NCBI GenBank assembly: GCA_026724425.1
Contig: JAIUCV010000005.1
Coordinates: 36,305,784 to 36,369,783, forward strand
DNA: 64,000 nucleotides
DNA from: Erythrophleum ivorense
Lineage: Eukaryota > Streptophyta > Magnoliopsida > Fabales > Fabaceae
Direction: 5' to 3'
The notes under the pieces were generated by a model, which searched no databases, was not told the DNA's origin, and worked only from the letters and a program-made list of their open reading frames with translations. Below, one piece after another: positions 1 to 13,144 of the stretch; the first letter of the stretch is position 1; each line of letters starts with the position of its first letter. A program made the translations under genes and the position numbers.

Positions 1-1468
1 CTTCCTCTCACATTCATGCATCAAATATGACTCAAAAATGGGTTTGGAAAAATTTAAAACTCTCCCTAACTATGCATCCCTACTTGGCCGAAACCTAGAG
101 CATAAATGGGATTTAATGGCTTCTTGATTTTTCCTTGATGGAGGAACCATTTAAGGAGGTTGTTAAGAGTTGTAGGAGGTCAAGAGAACACTTAAATAGC
201 CAAGGGAACTTATGGATTAAATCAGTTTTTATAATCCCCTTAAGTGCTCTACACTTTTTTAACTTCTAGGTTCATGACTTTCAATGGAGTTTTGTTTGAT
301 TTCATGGAGGAAGAAGCATATGGGGGACTTCTTAGGGATCTTAAGAGCACATTTAAGCATTCATTTAAGCCTAAGAACATTCATGTTAAATCAGATTTGC
401 AAAGGAGCATTTAGATCCCTAATGGTTCCATCTTATTTCCTAATACTCCTTTCTTGATTCTCTTAGTTCATTCTTAATCTTTGCCACCTAAAACATCTAA
501 TCCCTCCACGAATTGGACAGAAAACAGCCCCTAAGACTTGGGCTCATGGTGGCCAAATTCGTGCAAGAGGGAGGGGGAGGAAGAAACTACCAAAGAATGG
601 AAGTTTTACCTTATTTTCTTGCTTTTCTTTGCTTGCTCTTCCACTTGGTTGGCTTGCTCCCTCAATTTTCGAAATTTCCCTCTCTATTCTGCCCCCAAAA
701 TAGCACCAAACTCTCCATTAAAACCATAGAAAGAAAGCTTGAGAGGAGGGGAGCAAGTTTCAAGAAGGAAGGATATGGAATTTCTTAAAGTTTCTTACCT
801 TTTTCTTGAATTTCTTCCTCCAAAATCCTCCTTCTCTTGTGCACCTAAGAAGCTGGAGTTTTTCTCTGAAAATGGGTAGAAGCAAGTCAGTTTAATGAAG
901 GAGAGGAAGAACGTGACTTATAAAAAGAGTTTGGAAGCTTCCTTTAACACTTAAATTCCCTTTTTGCCCTTTTATACTTTGCATTTTCGTTTCTCCTTTG
1001 TTTTAGCTCCTTTTTGAGAACCGTCTTTTCCATCATAACAAATAGGTTCCCAATTTAATAAAATATCTTTGGAATCACTCAAATTGGAACTAAAATCTTT
1101 CCGAACGAATCGGTCAAAGTTTGCGTCAACCGACGTCGGAAGGAGTATACCGGAGGGGCTTTACCGGTCCCGGGGCTTCCCATGATTTTTGGGACCTCTG
1201 AAAACCCTGAGCAACTCAAAATTTTCATTTAAAAAGCCCTCCTAGGTGCTTTTCCAAAATTACACTTATTTACAAAAATGCCACTGACCTTTCGACAATT
1301 TGTTCGAATCACTCCGACCCTGGTTTCTGGGTAACTCAAAGCTCAAATCCTCATTTTATATTATTTAAAATTTTATTCCAATTTTATTTGGCCTTGAATC
1401 ACTTATCTCAAGGGACTTGCTTTGAAAACAGACTCATTTCGGTGTTTTACGAAAAATTAGACGTTACA
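1..1468 (-). repeat. Antisense LTR of a Ty3/gypsy-like retrotransposon, cut by the window edge
   Basis: Read on the minus strand, the block starts at 1468 with TGTAACGTC and runs to the window edge. That start, followed by a GC-richer stretch near 1090-1200 and unique-looking sequence with purine-rich exon-like segments (510-900), is what long plant gypsy LTRs look like; to the right (1469 on) the sequence changes at once to simple AT-rich DNA. No internal domain or second LTR is visible, so solo LTR or truncated element cannot be told apart. The 91-codon frame at 513-788 is treated as part of this LTR. The assignment rests on the terminal sequence and composition, not on a domain. Confidence 0.5.
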
Positions 1469-2680
1469 AAAACTCTTAAAATAAATAGATAAAAGCACAA
1501 ATATAAAATTGATTAAATTAAATAAATAAAACAAATAAAAATAACTAAAATAAAAAACTTGCAAAGTAAATGATCTATAATATTAATTAATTATATTTTT
1601 TATATTTAGAAATATTATATAATTGTGTATATTTTATATATAATTGAGATATATAGCTGAGAGATTAATAAGTCTTTTCTTCATTCTAATTAATCTAAAT
1701 AACCTAATCTTAATTAATTTAAACAACCATCTAATAAAGATAATAAGTCCTACAATAAATAGATAAATACAAAAATATAAAATTGACTAAATTAAATGAA
1801 TAAGACAAGTAAAAAATAATTAAAATAAAGAAAATCTATAAATAATTTATTATCTATTAATAATACTAATTAATTAATTATATATTAAATATAATTAAGA
1901 TATATAGTTGACACGATAGTTAGTCTTTTCTTATCCTAATTTATTTAACTAACATAATCTTAATTAATCTAGATAAGTATCTAAATAATAATAAATGATA
2001 TTATTAAATAATTAATAATGCTATATGTGAGATTTTCCTTTCAAACAACCACATTCAGCAGTGGCATCAAAATGTGAGATTTAAGCCTTTTCCTTCGTAT
2101 TTGCTTGTTAACAACGAGCCAACCTTTTAGGGGTTAAAGCAGAAATTTTGAAATGAGCACGAATTTAAGTTAATGAAAATTTAAATTAATTAATGATATA
2201 ATAAATAATAATATAAAAATAGCAAAACTAAAAATTAAAAGAATAACCCATTAACCCAATTACCGATGCCCTGGCCCATCCATCACTTAAGCCACTAACC
2301 CATCTTCCCACTTAAATTTCACAATGCGTACAGCATTGAAAGGAGAGGAGAGAACGACGTAGGATGGAGCCACCATTTTCGACCCTCAAGCTTTGCACGT
2401 GGATGAAGAAAATGTTATCGATCAATGTGAGTTAAAGGAAAGCTCATCTCTTCTCCTTGCATTATAACCCTATTTGATTAATTTTTCATTTGAGCAAAAA
2501 TTTCTAATTTAAGGTTGCTCAGATTTAGAGGTTTTTGATTGATTGGGTGAGAAAGTATGTTTAGGGTGTTAAAGCTTCAATTTGAAGGTGAGTTTCCAAT
2601 CCTTCTCTTTCCTTTGTTTGGCTTTGTGGGAATTTAGTCTCTATTAGTGACCAGCATATAATAGCAGAAAGAAAATGAAA
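1469..2680. other. AT-rich intergenic DNA, no gene seen
   Basis: The stretch holds several similar AT-rich sentences. The phrases around 1480-1560 and 1745-1830, and around 1680-1740 and 1920-1985, are imperfect copies of each other, so it looks like an old degenerate tandem duplication with a period of about 255 bp. No coding signal was seen. Confidence 0.4.
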
Positions 2681-2799
2681 AAGATCACCATTTGGAGTTG
2701 GGATTCATTGAGATCAATTTTAAGATCCTTTGGCCTCCTAACTTGGCATTTGCCAATTGCTCCCAGAATTTGATGGAGTTGGGTGGTCATCTTCTCAAA

Positions 2800-2946
2800 C
2801 TAGACAGATTTGAAGCTTTCCACCCTTATCATGGCATTTGCTTTGATTTCAAACTCTTGCTCTGCTTCATCCGTCATTCCTAAACGTCCAAGGTACTCAT
2901 ATATTACTTCGTTCATGTTGGCGACTTGACTCTCCTCCAAAGCCAT
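2800..2946 (-). CDS. Small unrecognised ORF, 48 codons, reading on past one TAG
   Basis: A minus-strand ATG at 2946 opens a 48-residue frame that is acidic and amphipathic (begins MALEESQVANMNEV). It ends at TAG 2800-2802. The same frame continues open for about 40 more residues (FEKMTTQLHQILGAIGK and on). This looks like an exon or gene fragment with one nonsense change rather than random AT-rich sequence, but I do not recognise the family. No splice partner was found nearby. Function is unknown. Confidence 0.22.
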   Translation of the reverse strand: MALEESQVANMNEVIYEYLGRLGMTDEAEQEFEIKANAMIRVESFKSV

Positions 2947-2949
2947 AAA

Positions 2950-5900
2950 CAAACTAGATATGAGTCAAAGAAACAAAGCTAACTAGGATTTAATTCTGAT
3001 AATAACTTCAGATAATGTTGCACCTTTTTATAGAAACGTTTGAGGTAGTGGCCCTTGGATCTGTGAAATTGAGAGACAATAATACTGAAAGAAAAGTAGT
3101 TGGATTTATCTAGCTAATTAATGGACTGTCGTAAGATGAGAGAATGAAAATAAGAACTAATGATGAAAACATGATAACCCCTCCTTTGTTTTTATCTAGA
3201 GGACGGGGGGTATAAGACAAATTAACGGGCTCACTAGATAAAAACACTGGGCTAGGGGCTTGTAATACTTCTGGTTTTTTTTTTTTTTTTGGGCTTGTGA
3301 AAGTATAGCTGCAAGTAGTGAATGCTTTTGTTACACTATGGTTATCTTTATGATGAAAGATACATAAGAATTAGCATATACTTGATTTTTTTTTATGAAG
3401 TGGGTGAGGTGTATAAATCATGATCTTTATATATCATGATTCATCCTTGTTGCCAAGGCCTACTTATGAGAATGAAGTATTTGCATGATGTGTAGCTTTC
3501 TATACATATTTTTTAGTAGTAATAGCTTTGGGAGCATGGTCAAAGCTCCTTCTAAGTACTATTGTTGATGGAAACCCATGTTATTCATAAATGATTTTGA
3601 TATTTTTTATAAAAGGGTTTATTAGAAACTAATTGAACAATTGATTTGTTCTTTTTAAAATAGCATTTCAAGTAATAGTTTTTTTATAAGGGAGGTTTCT
3701 TCTAAAATTATAAATATTGTTAAAAACAACAATTATGGATGTCATGTATAACTTTATTTTTGGTCTGAGATAGGTAATTGTATGTGTTTACCTTAGTGAA
3801 CTTGCATTTGTAAAATATTCTTATTTTAGCTAAAAGTAACCAAGTGTTGTTCTATCAAATAAGATGTAGATGCTTTTCTCCCTGTTTGACATTGTCTTTT
3901 ATATTCATCTTCAGCAAGTTGTTTACACCAATATAAACTACAATGCTTAAGGAGAAAGGAGCATAGTGGAGGTGAGACCTTTCATTCTAAGGTTTATTAT
4001 ATATTTCTGAATTCATGTTCTCAATATTTTGCTCAATAGATAATTTATTATTTGGTAATATATGTTAGATTGGTGGAAGTAACCTCTTTTGAAATTGTAT
4101 ACTTTTTTCCTTTTTCTTTTGTTTTTCATATTATTTATGGAGAATATCTTATACTCTATTTTTTTCTTATTTCTCTTTAATAATATGTCTTTATAAAAAT
4201 AAATAAGCTTATTACAAGGAAAAAGTCTAATATTTTCTATTCCCATTATGTTATTGTTTTTGAAATTTGAGAATATAAACATATTAGTTGTGTTAAATCT
4301 GATACAAATGATTGTTCCATACTTATAACAAATGCTATATCTTTTTAAGTTGCTGATTGCTTCTATATCTCTCGCACTTGCTACTTTGTCTGCAAGATTG
4401 TCTATTCCCATTATGCTAACATGTTGTGTCTGTCATAGATTACCTTTCTTTAAGAACACCAAAACTTTTGATTATAAAAAGGTAATAAAGGAGAGCAAAC
4501 TTTGATGACTTGAACTTAAGGCATTTGATGTCATTGTCAAATGTTAATGGACCCACTTGATATGGCATTGTTACTTGTTATTATTACTTTGAATGATATT
4601 TTTGTAGGCTCAGCTAATTGCTTAATAAACGAATGGTCTGGCTTATCCATAAAAGGTCAAGCATCTCCAATCCTTCCCAATCCTCAAATGTTAATGGAGC
4701 AGTTATAGGAACCCTATGTGCACGTTCTTGTATGTTTTGTGTGTTAAATTTAATTAATCTTTTCCAAATTGTAAGTTGGAGAGTTGATAGTGATAGATGG
4801 AAATTCAACAAAATGTATGGTTAATAAGTCAAGTTATGATAGAAAAAGACAATAGTTACATATAAGATGTTGAAAATCCTTTTTTAGCTATTCAAGCTAA
4901 TGCTGAGGCATGAATTAAGTTACTCTCTCAACAATTGTTGTTATTCTTGCTTGTTTGTCATTAACATCACAAAAAAGCTCTATTTTACTCTATGATAGAT
5001 TGGTGCATTTTATTTTCATCATCTACATATCTTTTTTTTTTTTTGAAATTTAATCTTTTAATCTTAAAATGTTTTCAATGTTAACCTTCTTTCTTAATCT
5101 TATTCAATTATTTAATTTATTTATATTTCAATTTTTAAAATTTAGAAATTTAAATAAATTTATTTAAATATTTATAAAAATTAAATTAATAATTAATATT
5201 AATAAATAAATATTAATATTAATAAATAGCTAAACCTAACATATTTATTTATGACCTATCTAACACCATTAACGGATGCCTCTTATTACTTACTCTCTCC
5301 AAATCAACAATCATTTAGGCATATTGTTAAATTTTTAATGAAGTTAGCATAGAAGGAAATGTTAAAAATATTTTAATAATGACGCACTATGGTTACTTAT
5401 GGAAGCTTAGATTTAGACATTTTCAATGTTTTTGTTATAAAGATGTTTATGGAAGTTTAGTTCTAATTTAGTTGCAAGCATATATACATGCATTTTTTCC
5501 CTTTCTTTATTATATGAAAAATCATATTCATAGTAAGCAAAAACTATAAGGGTTTCTATGATCAAAAAAGTAAATGGCATCAATCCAGGTACAGAATTAA
5601 GACTATGAAATTCGTATAAAGAAAACTTACTTTTAATAATAAAAACTATTCATATCATTTTAATAAATATTCCCGTGATTAGTTTTGTTAAAACTAATAT
5701 TAAAAATATCATAAAATAATTGTTTGATACAAAATTAAACTACAAGAGAGTTTATTAACATATTTTAAACTGAAAAAATAAATTATTTTTGAACCAATCA
5801 ATAAAATGGTGAATGGGCTTTAACCAATTTAAAATGATCATTGTAGTTGAAGTGTTGAAGTATGCTCAAGTAAAATGGGAATCATATCCTCTCTTGTCTC

Positions 5901-7250
5901 CTACGTCATGTACAAGAGAGAAATAGATAAGGGAGTGGGGCCTAAACCCTAAACCTTGGGCTCCAATCCATTTTTTTTAGGGAAGATCTGTTAAAGTGAA
6001 ATAGTTTAGATTATTTTATTTTCTTTCTTTTAATTTCTTGTAAATTTTAAAAAAAGATAGATACAGAGTATGTAAGATCTATTTAAGTGGTGGGTTCTAT
6101 TTGAATATATAAGATTTACTTGAGTGATGAACTTTACACATTCTACATTTACCTTTTTTAAAAAAACTAATAAGAATTGAAGAAAAAAATAAAGAATATT
6201 CAAGCTCCAAGTTAAATGATTTCTCTTTTGGTTCATACCTTCATGTTACAGGCTACCATAGAGACTTCAGTTATTCATCTTCAGTAATAAAGAATATTCA
6301 AACTCTCATATTTGTTTTCCAATTAATAATTCTTATAGCTTAACTTTGCAAATTTTCTATGAATAATATAGACATGATTTTTCTCTAAAATTTTTTATAC
6401 AAACTTATTTGTATGTCTAGTTATATAAGTAATTTTGTGGTGAATTTTTAAGTTTATTTCGTTGATTTTTATTGGCTTTTTCCTAGACTGTACAAATGTC
6501 TTGTTTATTAGCTTTTTTGATTTTTCAGCTTTCTTCTTTGATTTTTCTGTATTGGCTCTTGTGAAATTTTGACTTGAAATTTGGTATGAGAGTTCTTTTA
6601 TATGTTTATTGTGTTGTAAAAATTTGGCTTGATGTTTAGAACATGTTATTTATGCCTTTTTGTTTATGGATTATACATGATTTAGTATTCTTATCATTTA
6701 TCTTTTAATGAGTGTTATCATTTATTTTTCTCTTTCTATAGATACTTCAGACAAGTCAAATAAACTTGTCTCAATCTAGAATTAATCCAAATAAATGTAA
6801 GTGATCAATATGTTAAATTTTAAAAATCTTTTTTAGTTATTGTTTGTTTTATATACTGTTAATGGAGTGCTTAATAGAAATAGGATAATAAAATTATTAT
6901 TCAAAGTTCAAGCCTATTCATTATTGTGTCACTTTAATGCTCTTTAGAGCCAATAAAGGCACTATCAATTTTGAAACTCCTATATAAAGAAGTGGCTATT
7001 TTGATTTGGAATTTAATGTGCTTTAATTATGTTTCATCTTAGGTTTGTGTGACAATAAGTAAAACTAATGATGTTATAGAATTGATTAGGAGTTTGAATT
7101 GTTTTTTTTTTCTTTAATTGCTAAACTAAAAAGTTTAAGCATATATCTCACTTTATTTAATAAATTTGAATTTGAATTTAATAATTTAAGAATATAAAAT
7201 TAGATTAAACTCTACATAGGTAACCAAAAATATAAAATAAATTAAAAAGA
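2950..7250. other. Long AT-rich stretch without recognisable genes
   Basis: About 4.3 kb with runs of A/T, many stop codons in all frames and no conserved domain. Open frames here (for example 4013-4411 minus) are low-complexity and lysine/isoleucine-rich, as expected from AT-rich DNA. A doubled telomere-like phrase (taaaccctaaacc) sits at about 5943-5956. Confidence 0.5.
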
Positions 7251-7254
7251 AAAC

Positions 7255-7675
7255 TATAGGACTTTTTAGTGGCAACCATTGTTGCCACTAAATATTTTTT
7301 TAATTAAAAAAACTTTTAGCGGTGATTAAAGTCGCCACTAAAAATAGGTACACTTCAATTAGGCTTTGGTGGTGACTATTGCTGTCACTAAAAGTCTCTT
7401 TTAATGATTACTACCATCGCCATGAGAAGTTCTTCTTTAGTGGCGATCTTTAATAGAAGGCAAATTAATAGAGCTTTAGTGGCAACATTTATCACTACTA
7501 AATGACATTTTTTAGTGGCAACATTTTTGTTGCCACTAAAGACCTTTTGTTACAAGGTTATTAGCCTCGGCCTAGTGGCGACATTTAGTTGCCACTAAAA
7601 CTAATTAGTGACGACTTTTTAATTTTTAGTAGCAAGTCTCGTCATCACTAAAAGTTTATTTTTTTGTAGTAAAGG
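7255..7675. mobile_element. CACTA-like element remnant: cluster of palindromic subterminal repeats
   Basis: About ten variants of the motif TTTAGTGGCAAC and its complement GTTGCCACTAAA are spread over 420 bp, several arranged head-to-head as imperfect hairpins (for example 7269-7293, 7510-7541, 7575-7600). The right edge ends with a T run followed by GTAGT, resembling the inverted CACTAC terminus of plant CACTA (En/Spm) transposons, whose ends carry such subterminal transposase-binding repeats. No transposase is present, so this would be a short non-autonomous or internally deleted copy. The left terminus is not clean. Confidence 0.5.
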
Positions 7676-8328
7676 ACATAAAAGGTAGCCAGTAGTGAAA
7701 TAACATCAATCAACAAAATATAATTTTAGTATCATCTCTCTTATGGACGATGGCAAGGTGCTATTACTTTCCATACAAGTAACTAGACTCCTTAGACTCT
7801 AAATCTGACACCCCATGCAATTTGTTAAAAGTAATGGAAAGGGATCCACTAAGAATAGGGAGGAAAATTCTTGACTTGGTGGCTTTTGAGCTTGACATGT
7901 CTATTTGGATGGAAGGCAACTCTTAGATTTTGTTGGCAAAATGACAATGAAAATGAGCAAGGAGATGTAGAAATAGGACCAATGGGAATCAAGGAACAAG
8001 AAAAGGGGTCAAGCCAAGCAGGTTTGGGCAACCAATGGCAAAAAAGGGCGTGCCACATGCTCTCACGTGATGGCACAAATCAACGGGCATAAGAACGCAA
8101 TGGCACATGTTGATACGTGCAATGGCAAACAACTACAAAACCCTTGAGTTCAGTTGATTGGGAGCTTCTGAGCACAACGTTGTGTGTGTGTCATGAGAAT
8201 TTGACAAGATGTGGAAGAACCGATTTGGATAGCCATGGAACCAAACACTACAGTGGGGTTTGAACCGAATTAGGGCTGGAATAAAGCACGACAAAAGAAG
8301 GATGTGCTACTAGAAGGAAACACAACAA
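7676..8328. other. Possible internal remnant of an antisense LTR element
   Basis: This stretch lies on the internal side of the primer-binding site at 8329-8340. It has somewhat higher GC than its surroundings (7850-8330), and the overlapping open frames at 7849-8092 carry no domain I recognise. No gag or pol motif is visible. Confidence 0.25.
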
Positions 8329-8340
8329 GCTTTGATACTA
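8329..8340 (-). other. Retrotransposon primer-binding site (initiator tRNA-Met type)
   Basis: On the minus strand the sequence reads TAGTATCAAAGC, one G-to-A or A-to-G step at two positions from the usual plant copia primer-binding site TGGTATCAGAGC. It sits directly downstream of the LTR-like block 8342-8597. Confidence 0.5.
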
Positions 8341-8341
8341 T

Positions 8342-8597
8342 AAGGAAGAAAAAAATAAAAAAAGAGAGAGTGGGAAAGAAAAGAGAGAACTAAATTTGGT
8401 TGGATATGTAAGTATCTTTTTACATTTATTTATAGGACTAAATAGAATGTATTACAATGTAGTACAGCTGGTACTAATAATAAACTGAGACACTAAATAT
8501 ATGCATACTATTCTACATAATGAATAAAGACATTATTATGCATACTATTCTACATAATGAATAAAGACCACCATTATATACACTATTCTAAAACTTC
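8342..8597 (-). repeat. Antisense LTR, Ty1/copia-like
   Basis: On the minus strand this about 256-bp block begins near TTTTAGAATAG, contains a promoter-like CTATAAATA (8431-8439) and a pyrimidine-rich leader, and ends next to a tRNA-Met-type primer-binding site. That order (U3, TATA, R/U5, primer-binding site) is what identifies an LTR. A second LTR was not found, so the element is truncated. Confidence 0.5.
8502..8568. repeat. Two-copy tandem repeat inside the antisense LTR
   Basis: The phrase beginning atgcatactattctacata occurs twice at about 36-bp spacing (8502 and 8538). It lies in the U3 part of the LTR, upstream of its TATA box in the minus orientation, where repeated units are common in plant LTR promoters. 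Confidence 0.7.
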
Positions 8598-10223
8598 ATT
8601 CAAGGGATTTCTATTTGAATGAGCAAGCACATGCTGTGTTTGATGGGTGTTGAAATTTGCATCTCATACGTTCTAAAATGTTTTAAGAACTTTAGTTCTG
8701 AGGGGAAGCAACTATTAATTTCAAAATAAGAGGCAAAAGCCAAGCTACAAAGTGATTTGAAACTTGTCTCTTATTTGCGCTTTATTCATAAACCTTCTGT
8801 TTTACAAAAGCAAACAGGTATTTTAATATCTACTTTTATCGTTAAACTCTTTAATTTCAAAAACTATTATGTTATTTCTGCCTACTCTTTTACTAAATTG
8901 ACAAATTGAGGTGAAAAATATGAAAATTTAATTTCTCTCACCCAATTCAACCCGTTATTGTACTAACACTTCTCATCTTTTGCAATGATCCTTGGGTAGA
9001 TTTCAGACTTTATTTATACTGAAATTTGTCGGGTTTTTGAACTTGGATCTTTACGAATTAATAGGTTAGCCCGTAAGACGATCAAGTCTATTTTGCAAGG
9101 CCAATTCTGCCATTCCCTTCTTTTCCGTGTAAGGAGTTGGGCCACTTGGCCTCTAGGCCACAGAAAAGATTATCGTTTGTATGAGACCACTTTTGCTTTG
9201 GACACTCAAAACAAACGTAGAATTAAATATATAGTTTTCATTTACCCCATGATGTAACTAATTTTGTCATATCTTGGGCTGGACAAAAATAAAAAATGAA
9301 AGGAAAATAAAAGATAAAAATAAGCTATGCATTTAGACATCAATTATGCCTTTTGGTATCTTGTTAATTTGAGGCTTTCTCTCTATTTCTCCTATTTTCT
9401 TAGTGTTGCATATATCCTTAATTGTAAAAATGGGAGGTTAGTGGGTTCTTTTTTTTGTGGGGGAGGGTGTTGGGTGAAACCTTTCAGCTACATCTGATCA
9501 GAAGTCAATTAAACTTCAAATTTATTTTCCATACAAATTTTTTGAATTTTAAACTTAAAGCTCTTTAAAATTAATAAAAGTCTAACACCCGACTCCATCC
9601 CTAAGTAATTTTACTTCTTGCCACTAGGAAAGTAATCTAATTTGGCTAGCAATCAGAAAAGGATTGGGTAACACTTGCACAAGTTTGATTTGAATAACAA
9701 CTAACAATATGGAAAATTTTAGTATTATGAATTTATATTGAGTATTCAACTATTCTTCCACTTAAATATATGATTATATCATATACATCTTTTATGAGAA
9801 CACACGACTGAAGTAGACGTAACAATTTTTAAAATCATTAGTGATATTAATATAACAAGTTGTAAGTAAAAATAATGTGAATTTTGCTAGCTTTTCTATT
9901 AATTGGGAATATCTAGGGGCAGTTCACTTTCAGTACTTTTATGGTAGTGAACACTTTGTATTATTACGTTATTTATATTTTGTTACGTAATTTAATTTAT
10001 TTTTTAAAATTATATAATTTAATTTTAAATCTTGGTTAGGTTGAATCCTAAATTTTAGTTAATATAAATGGTACTAGCGTAGATTTTTTACGACAATAGG
10101 AATATAGTAAATATTCAATCTTGGGGTGTTTACTAGTCTTATGATTTTTAACCCTTCTTCCAAATCTTTTTTTAAATTTATAGGCTTCTATTTATTATTT
10201 AAAAATAATAATAAAATGAGAGA

Positions 10224-10249
10224 TTGAGAGAGAGAGAGAGAGAGAGAGG
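10224..10249. repeat. (GA)n microsatellite
   Basis: Uninterrupted GA dinucleotide run of about 13 units, preceded by an imperfect continuation from 10219. Confidence 0.9.
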
Positions 10250-12608
10250 ACAATAAAATAGGAGTGGTAATCCCAAACCCTAAGGACAACCACTAGATAA
10301 CCAAATTAAACAGTCAGCCACTTCAGATAATTTTGACTCTTAAACTGGATGATTCTGGAGCTTCTTTTATAATTAATGGATTCAGCAGTAGTTCACATTC
10401 ACTTCCTAATCGTATTAGTGACAATATAGAAGCCAATATATCATACATTTTGCTGTTATTAATCCTATCCACAAATACAGTTCACAAGTTTTATTTAATT
10501 TCGTGTTCAAAAGGGGCCTACTAATTGACTAGTCCTAGTTAATTGTTATAGGCATCATATATATGTAAGATTACAATATACAAGTCAAACCTAATGATAT
10601 TTGCCGTCTTCTTATTCAAAGAGGGTGTGGATAGAAAATTCTATCATGATTATGAGTTAGGCTATCAATTTTGATTTTTATCGATTTTTAAATAGTACTT
10701 GAAATTCAAATATTTTGATTGAAAAAGTTCAGATATAACAATTCTTAATATAAAACATAGAGGATTATATCCACTTACACTGATCTTCCTTAATTATAAA
10801 TTTTCTTCAATCAATTAACTTCTATATTATTCTCCTTATTTATATATTCCACAAAAATTCTCTAATATCTTAGATGTTATCTCTAACCTACGTTCTTAAC
10901 GCCATTTGCGTATCTCATAAGGTAAACTCATCTTGATTTTCTTTTTCCCTATTGCAATTTCTCCCTAATTAACAATTGAGAGATATATAAATGGGTTGGT
11001 TAATATACAAAAATTCATTAACAGAAGAATATTGTAATTTGAGACAAAGATAAGAATATATGTGTAATTATTTTTTTCTTAATTTTAAGTCGGTTAAATA
11101 TAACATTTAATTTAAACAAGGAATTTTCCAATGGAGAACAAAAATAAATCTGAGATCAACTGCAAAAATTAACATGAGAGAGGATTTCAATTGGAAACAA
11201 ACATTAAAATAAATAAGTGATAGCCGTATTTAGAAAAAGAACTAATCATAAGTCAAGTTATGAGTTCAACTTTTGCCAAATTTTTTGAAAGGATAGAATT
11301 TGAATTTGACAATTGTTTTATGTAAAATAAAACTGAAAACTTGGCATTGGATTAAGTCTAATTTTGTCTACTTGTGACACACCTACATTTAAAATCCCAT
11401 ATATATAGTAAGCATCTTGCTAAAAGCTATCTTAGCAATAACCACCAATGGCAAAATCCAAAATCCTGGAGTGTATGGCGTATGCAGCAGACAAAGTCTA
11501 CCCCACAATTTTGATTCCAGCAGGTAATTGTAAATTGCCAGATATTAGGGCACAAATTAAAAGGGAAAACTTCAAAAATTTTCAATATCTCAACTGCTCG
11601 AAGCCCAACCACTCGTCATGCCTCTTCTGGCTTCTTCTAAATAGAGACAAACAAGAGGTGCACGACCACAGGATCCTTTTCCTGTTTCTTTAATTTTGCA
11701 GTATTTTAATACAAGAATGTGAATTAAGGGTTTCTGCCTATTGTCGTTGGAACACTAATTAACCTTTGTGTTTAGGTCGCTGAGGCCATATCATACCCCA
11801 GAAAACATCTGCCTCCTTCGCGTCTCGCTTTTTCTTTTATATTTCATCCAAAAGTAGGTTAAAATTAATACACGTATATAATGTTGTGTCATGGCACCGC
11901 ACCCCAGAAATTCGAGGCCACAGCTTAGGTTGCTGCAATTTTACCTATGTCTTTCAAGATATGGGAGTTACGGCTCAGATTTATGAAATTGTAGCTTGAA
12001 CTTTGCTTTTTAAATTATACACTATTTTGATGCTAAAATTTTAATTTTTTTATTAGGGTATTTGGCAATCCCAAAACTTGATTCTCCATGTCATTTGGCC
12101 CTTGGAAAATGATCAAAACTTCCTTAATCATTGTTCAATATCCAATAAGCTATAATTTATCACTTAAAGTATTAAAAAGGTCAAATTATACGTAGTTAAA
12201 CACTTAATCAAAATTAACACAAAATTATCAACTTCTAACATTTAAAATCAAAACTCAACTAAAATAAACCTATAAAAATATATAAAATAGCCTATAAACT
12301 TGACAGTTGACATTGAATTTCGAGTTCAAAGAGTTTTAGTCAATTTTTTCTATTGATTCTAAGCGATCCCGGCCTTTAAACATACTATCCCCTTACCGTA
12401 TCAGAGAGATTGAAAGAAATTGCTTGAAGATTAAAGGTATTCGAAGTTTTAGGAAGTCAAAATTGCTTGCTCATCGATGAATGGTGCCCATAGATTTATT
12501 ACTAGCAGTTTGTTCTGTGATACTCTATCAACCATATATAGCAATATCTATGGGTCCAATAAGTGGATTTGACATTCTTCAACCTTTCCCTTATTCGTAG
12601 ATGCCCTT

Positions 12609-12706
12609 TAAAATTTAAAACTTATATGGGATATCTACTATGTCTGCATCGTCAACTTAAAATTTAAAACTTATATGGAATATCTACTATGTCTGCATCC
12701 TCAAAT
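12609..12706. repeat. 49-bp tandem duplication
   Basis: Two head-to-tail copies (12609-12657 and 12658-12706), each starting taaaatttaaaacttatatgg and containing atatctactatgtctgcatc. They differ at a few positions, so the duplication is fairly recent. Confidence 0.85.
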
Positions 12707-13099
12707 CTCTCCCCTCAATTGCTTTCAATCGATGCCTAAGCAACGAACAGGTGCAAGATTAGATGGAAGATTATATTGAGGTGAAGTGTTAGAATTTATT
12801 GCAAGGTATAAGACTTGAATTACACATCGAAAATCTGGGATGCTAATGTGAGATTTATACGAACTTTAAGCTCCTCAACCTCACAATTGTAACTTACCCT
12901 AAAAAAAAAATTGAGTGTACAATGCATGAATATTAAAATTCTAAAATATCTCTATATTTTTTATAATATATATAGTACATAAATTTTAAATCTTTAATAC
13001 TAAAAATGCTATAAAAAAATTATCTGGTATTTTTATATACAAAAGATCACCTTAAAATTTTTCCCCCAGCAGCGAGAAATGATGATTTACATTGATGCA

Positions 13100-13100
<1 letters not shown>

Positions 13101-13144
<44 letters not shown>
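13101..13144. repeat. (TTA)n microsatellite
   Basis: Perfect trinucleotide run of about 14 units. Confidence 0.95.

Noticed and set aside
4013..4411. 132-codon minus frame
   Set aside because: Ile/Lys/Asn-rich, no domain, and composition as expected for AT-rich DNA.
5943..5956. Telomere-like repeat taaaccctaaacc
   Set aside because: Only two units. Such telo-box words are common in plant promoters and do not show a telomere or fusion site.
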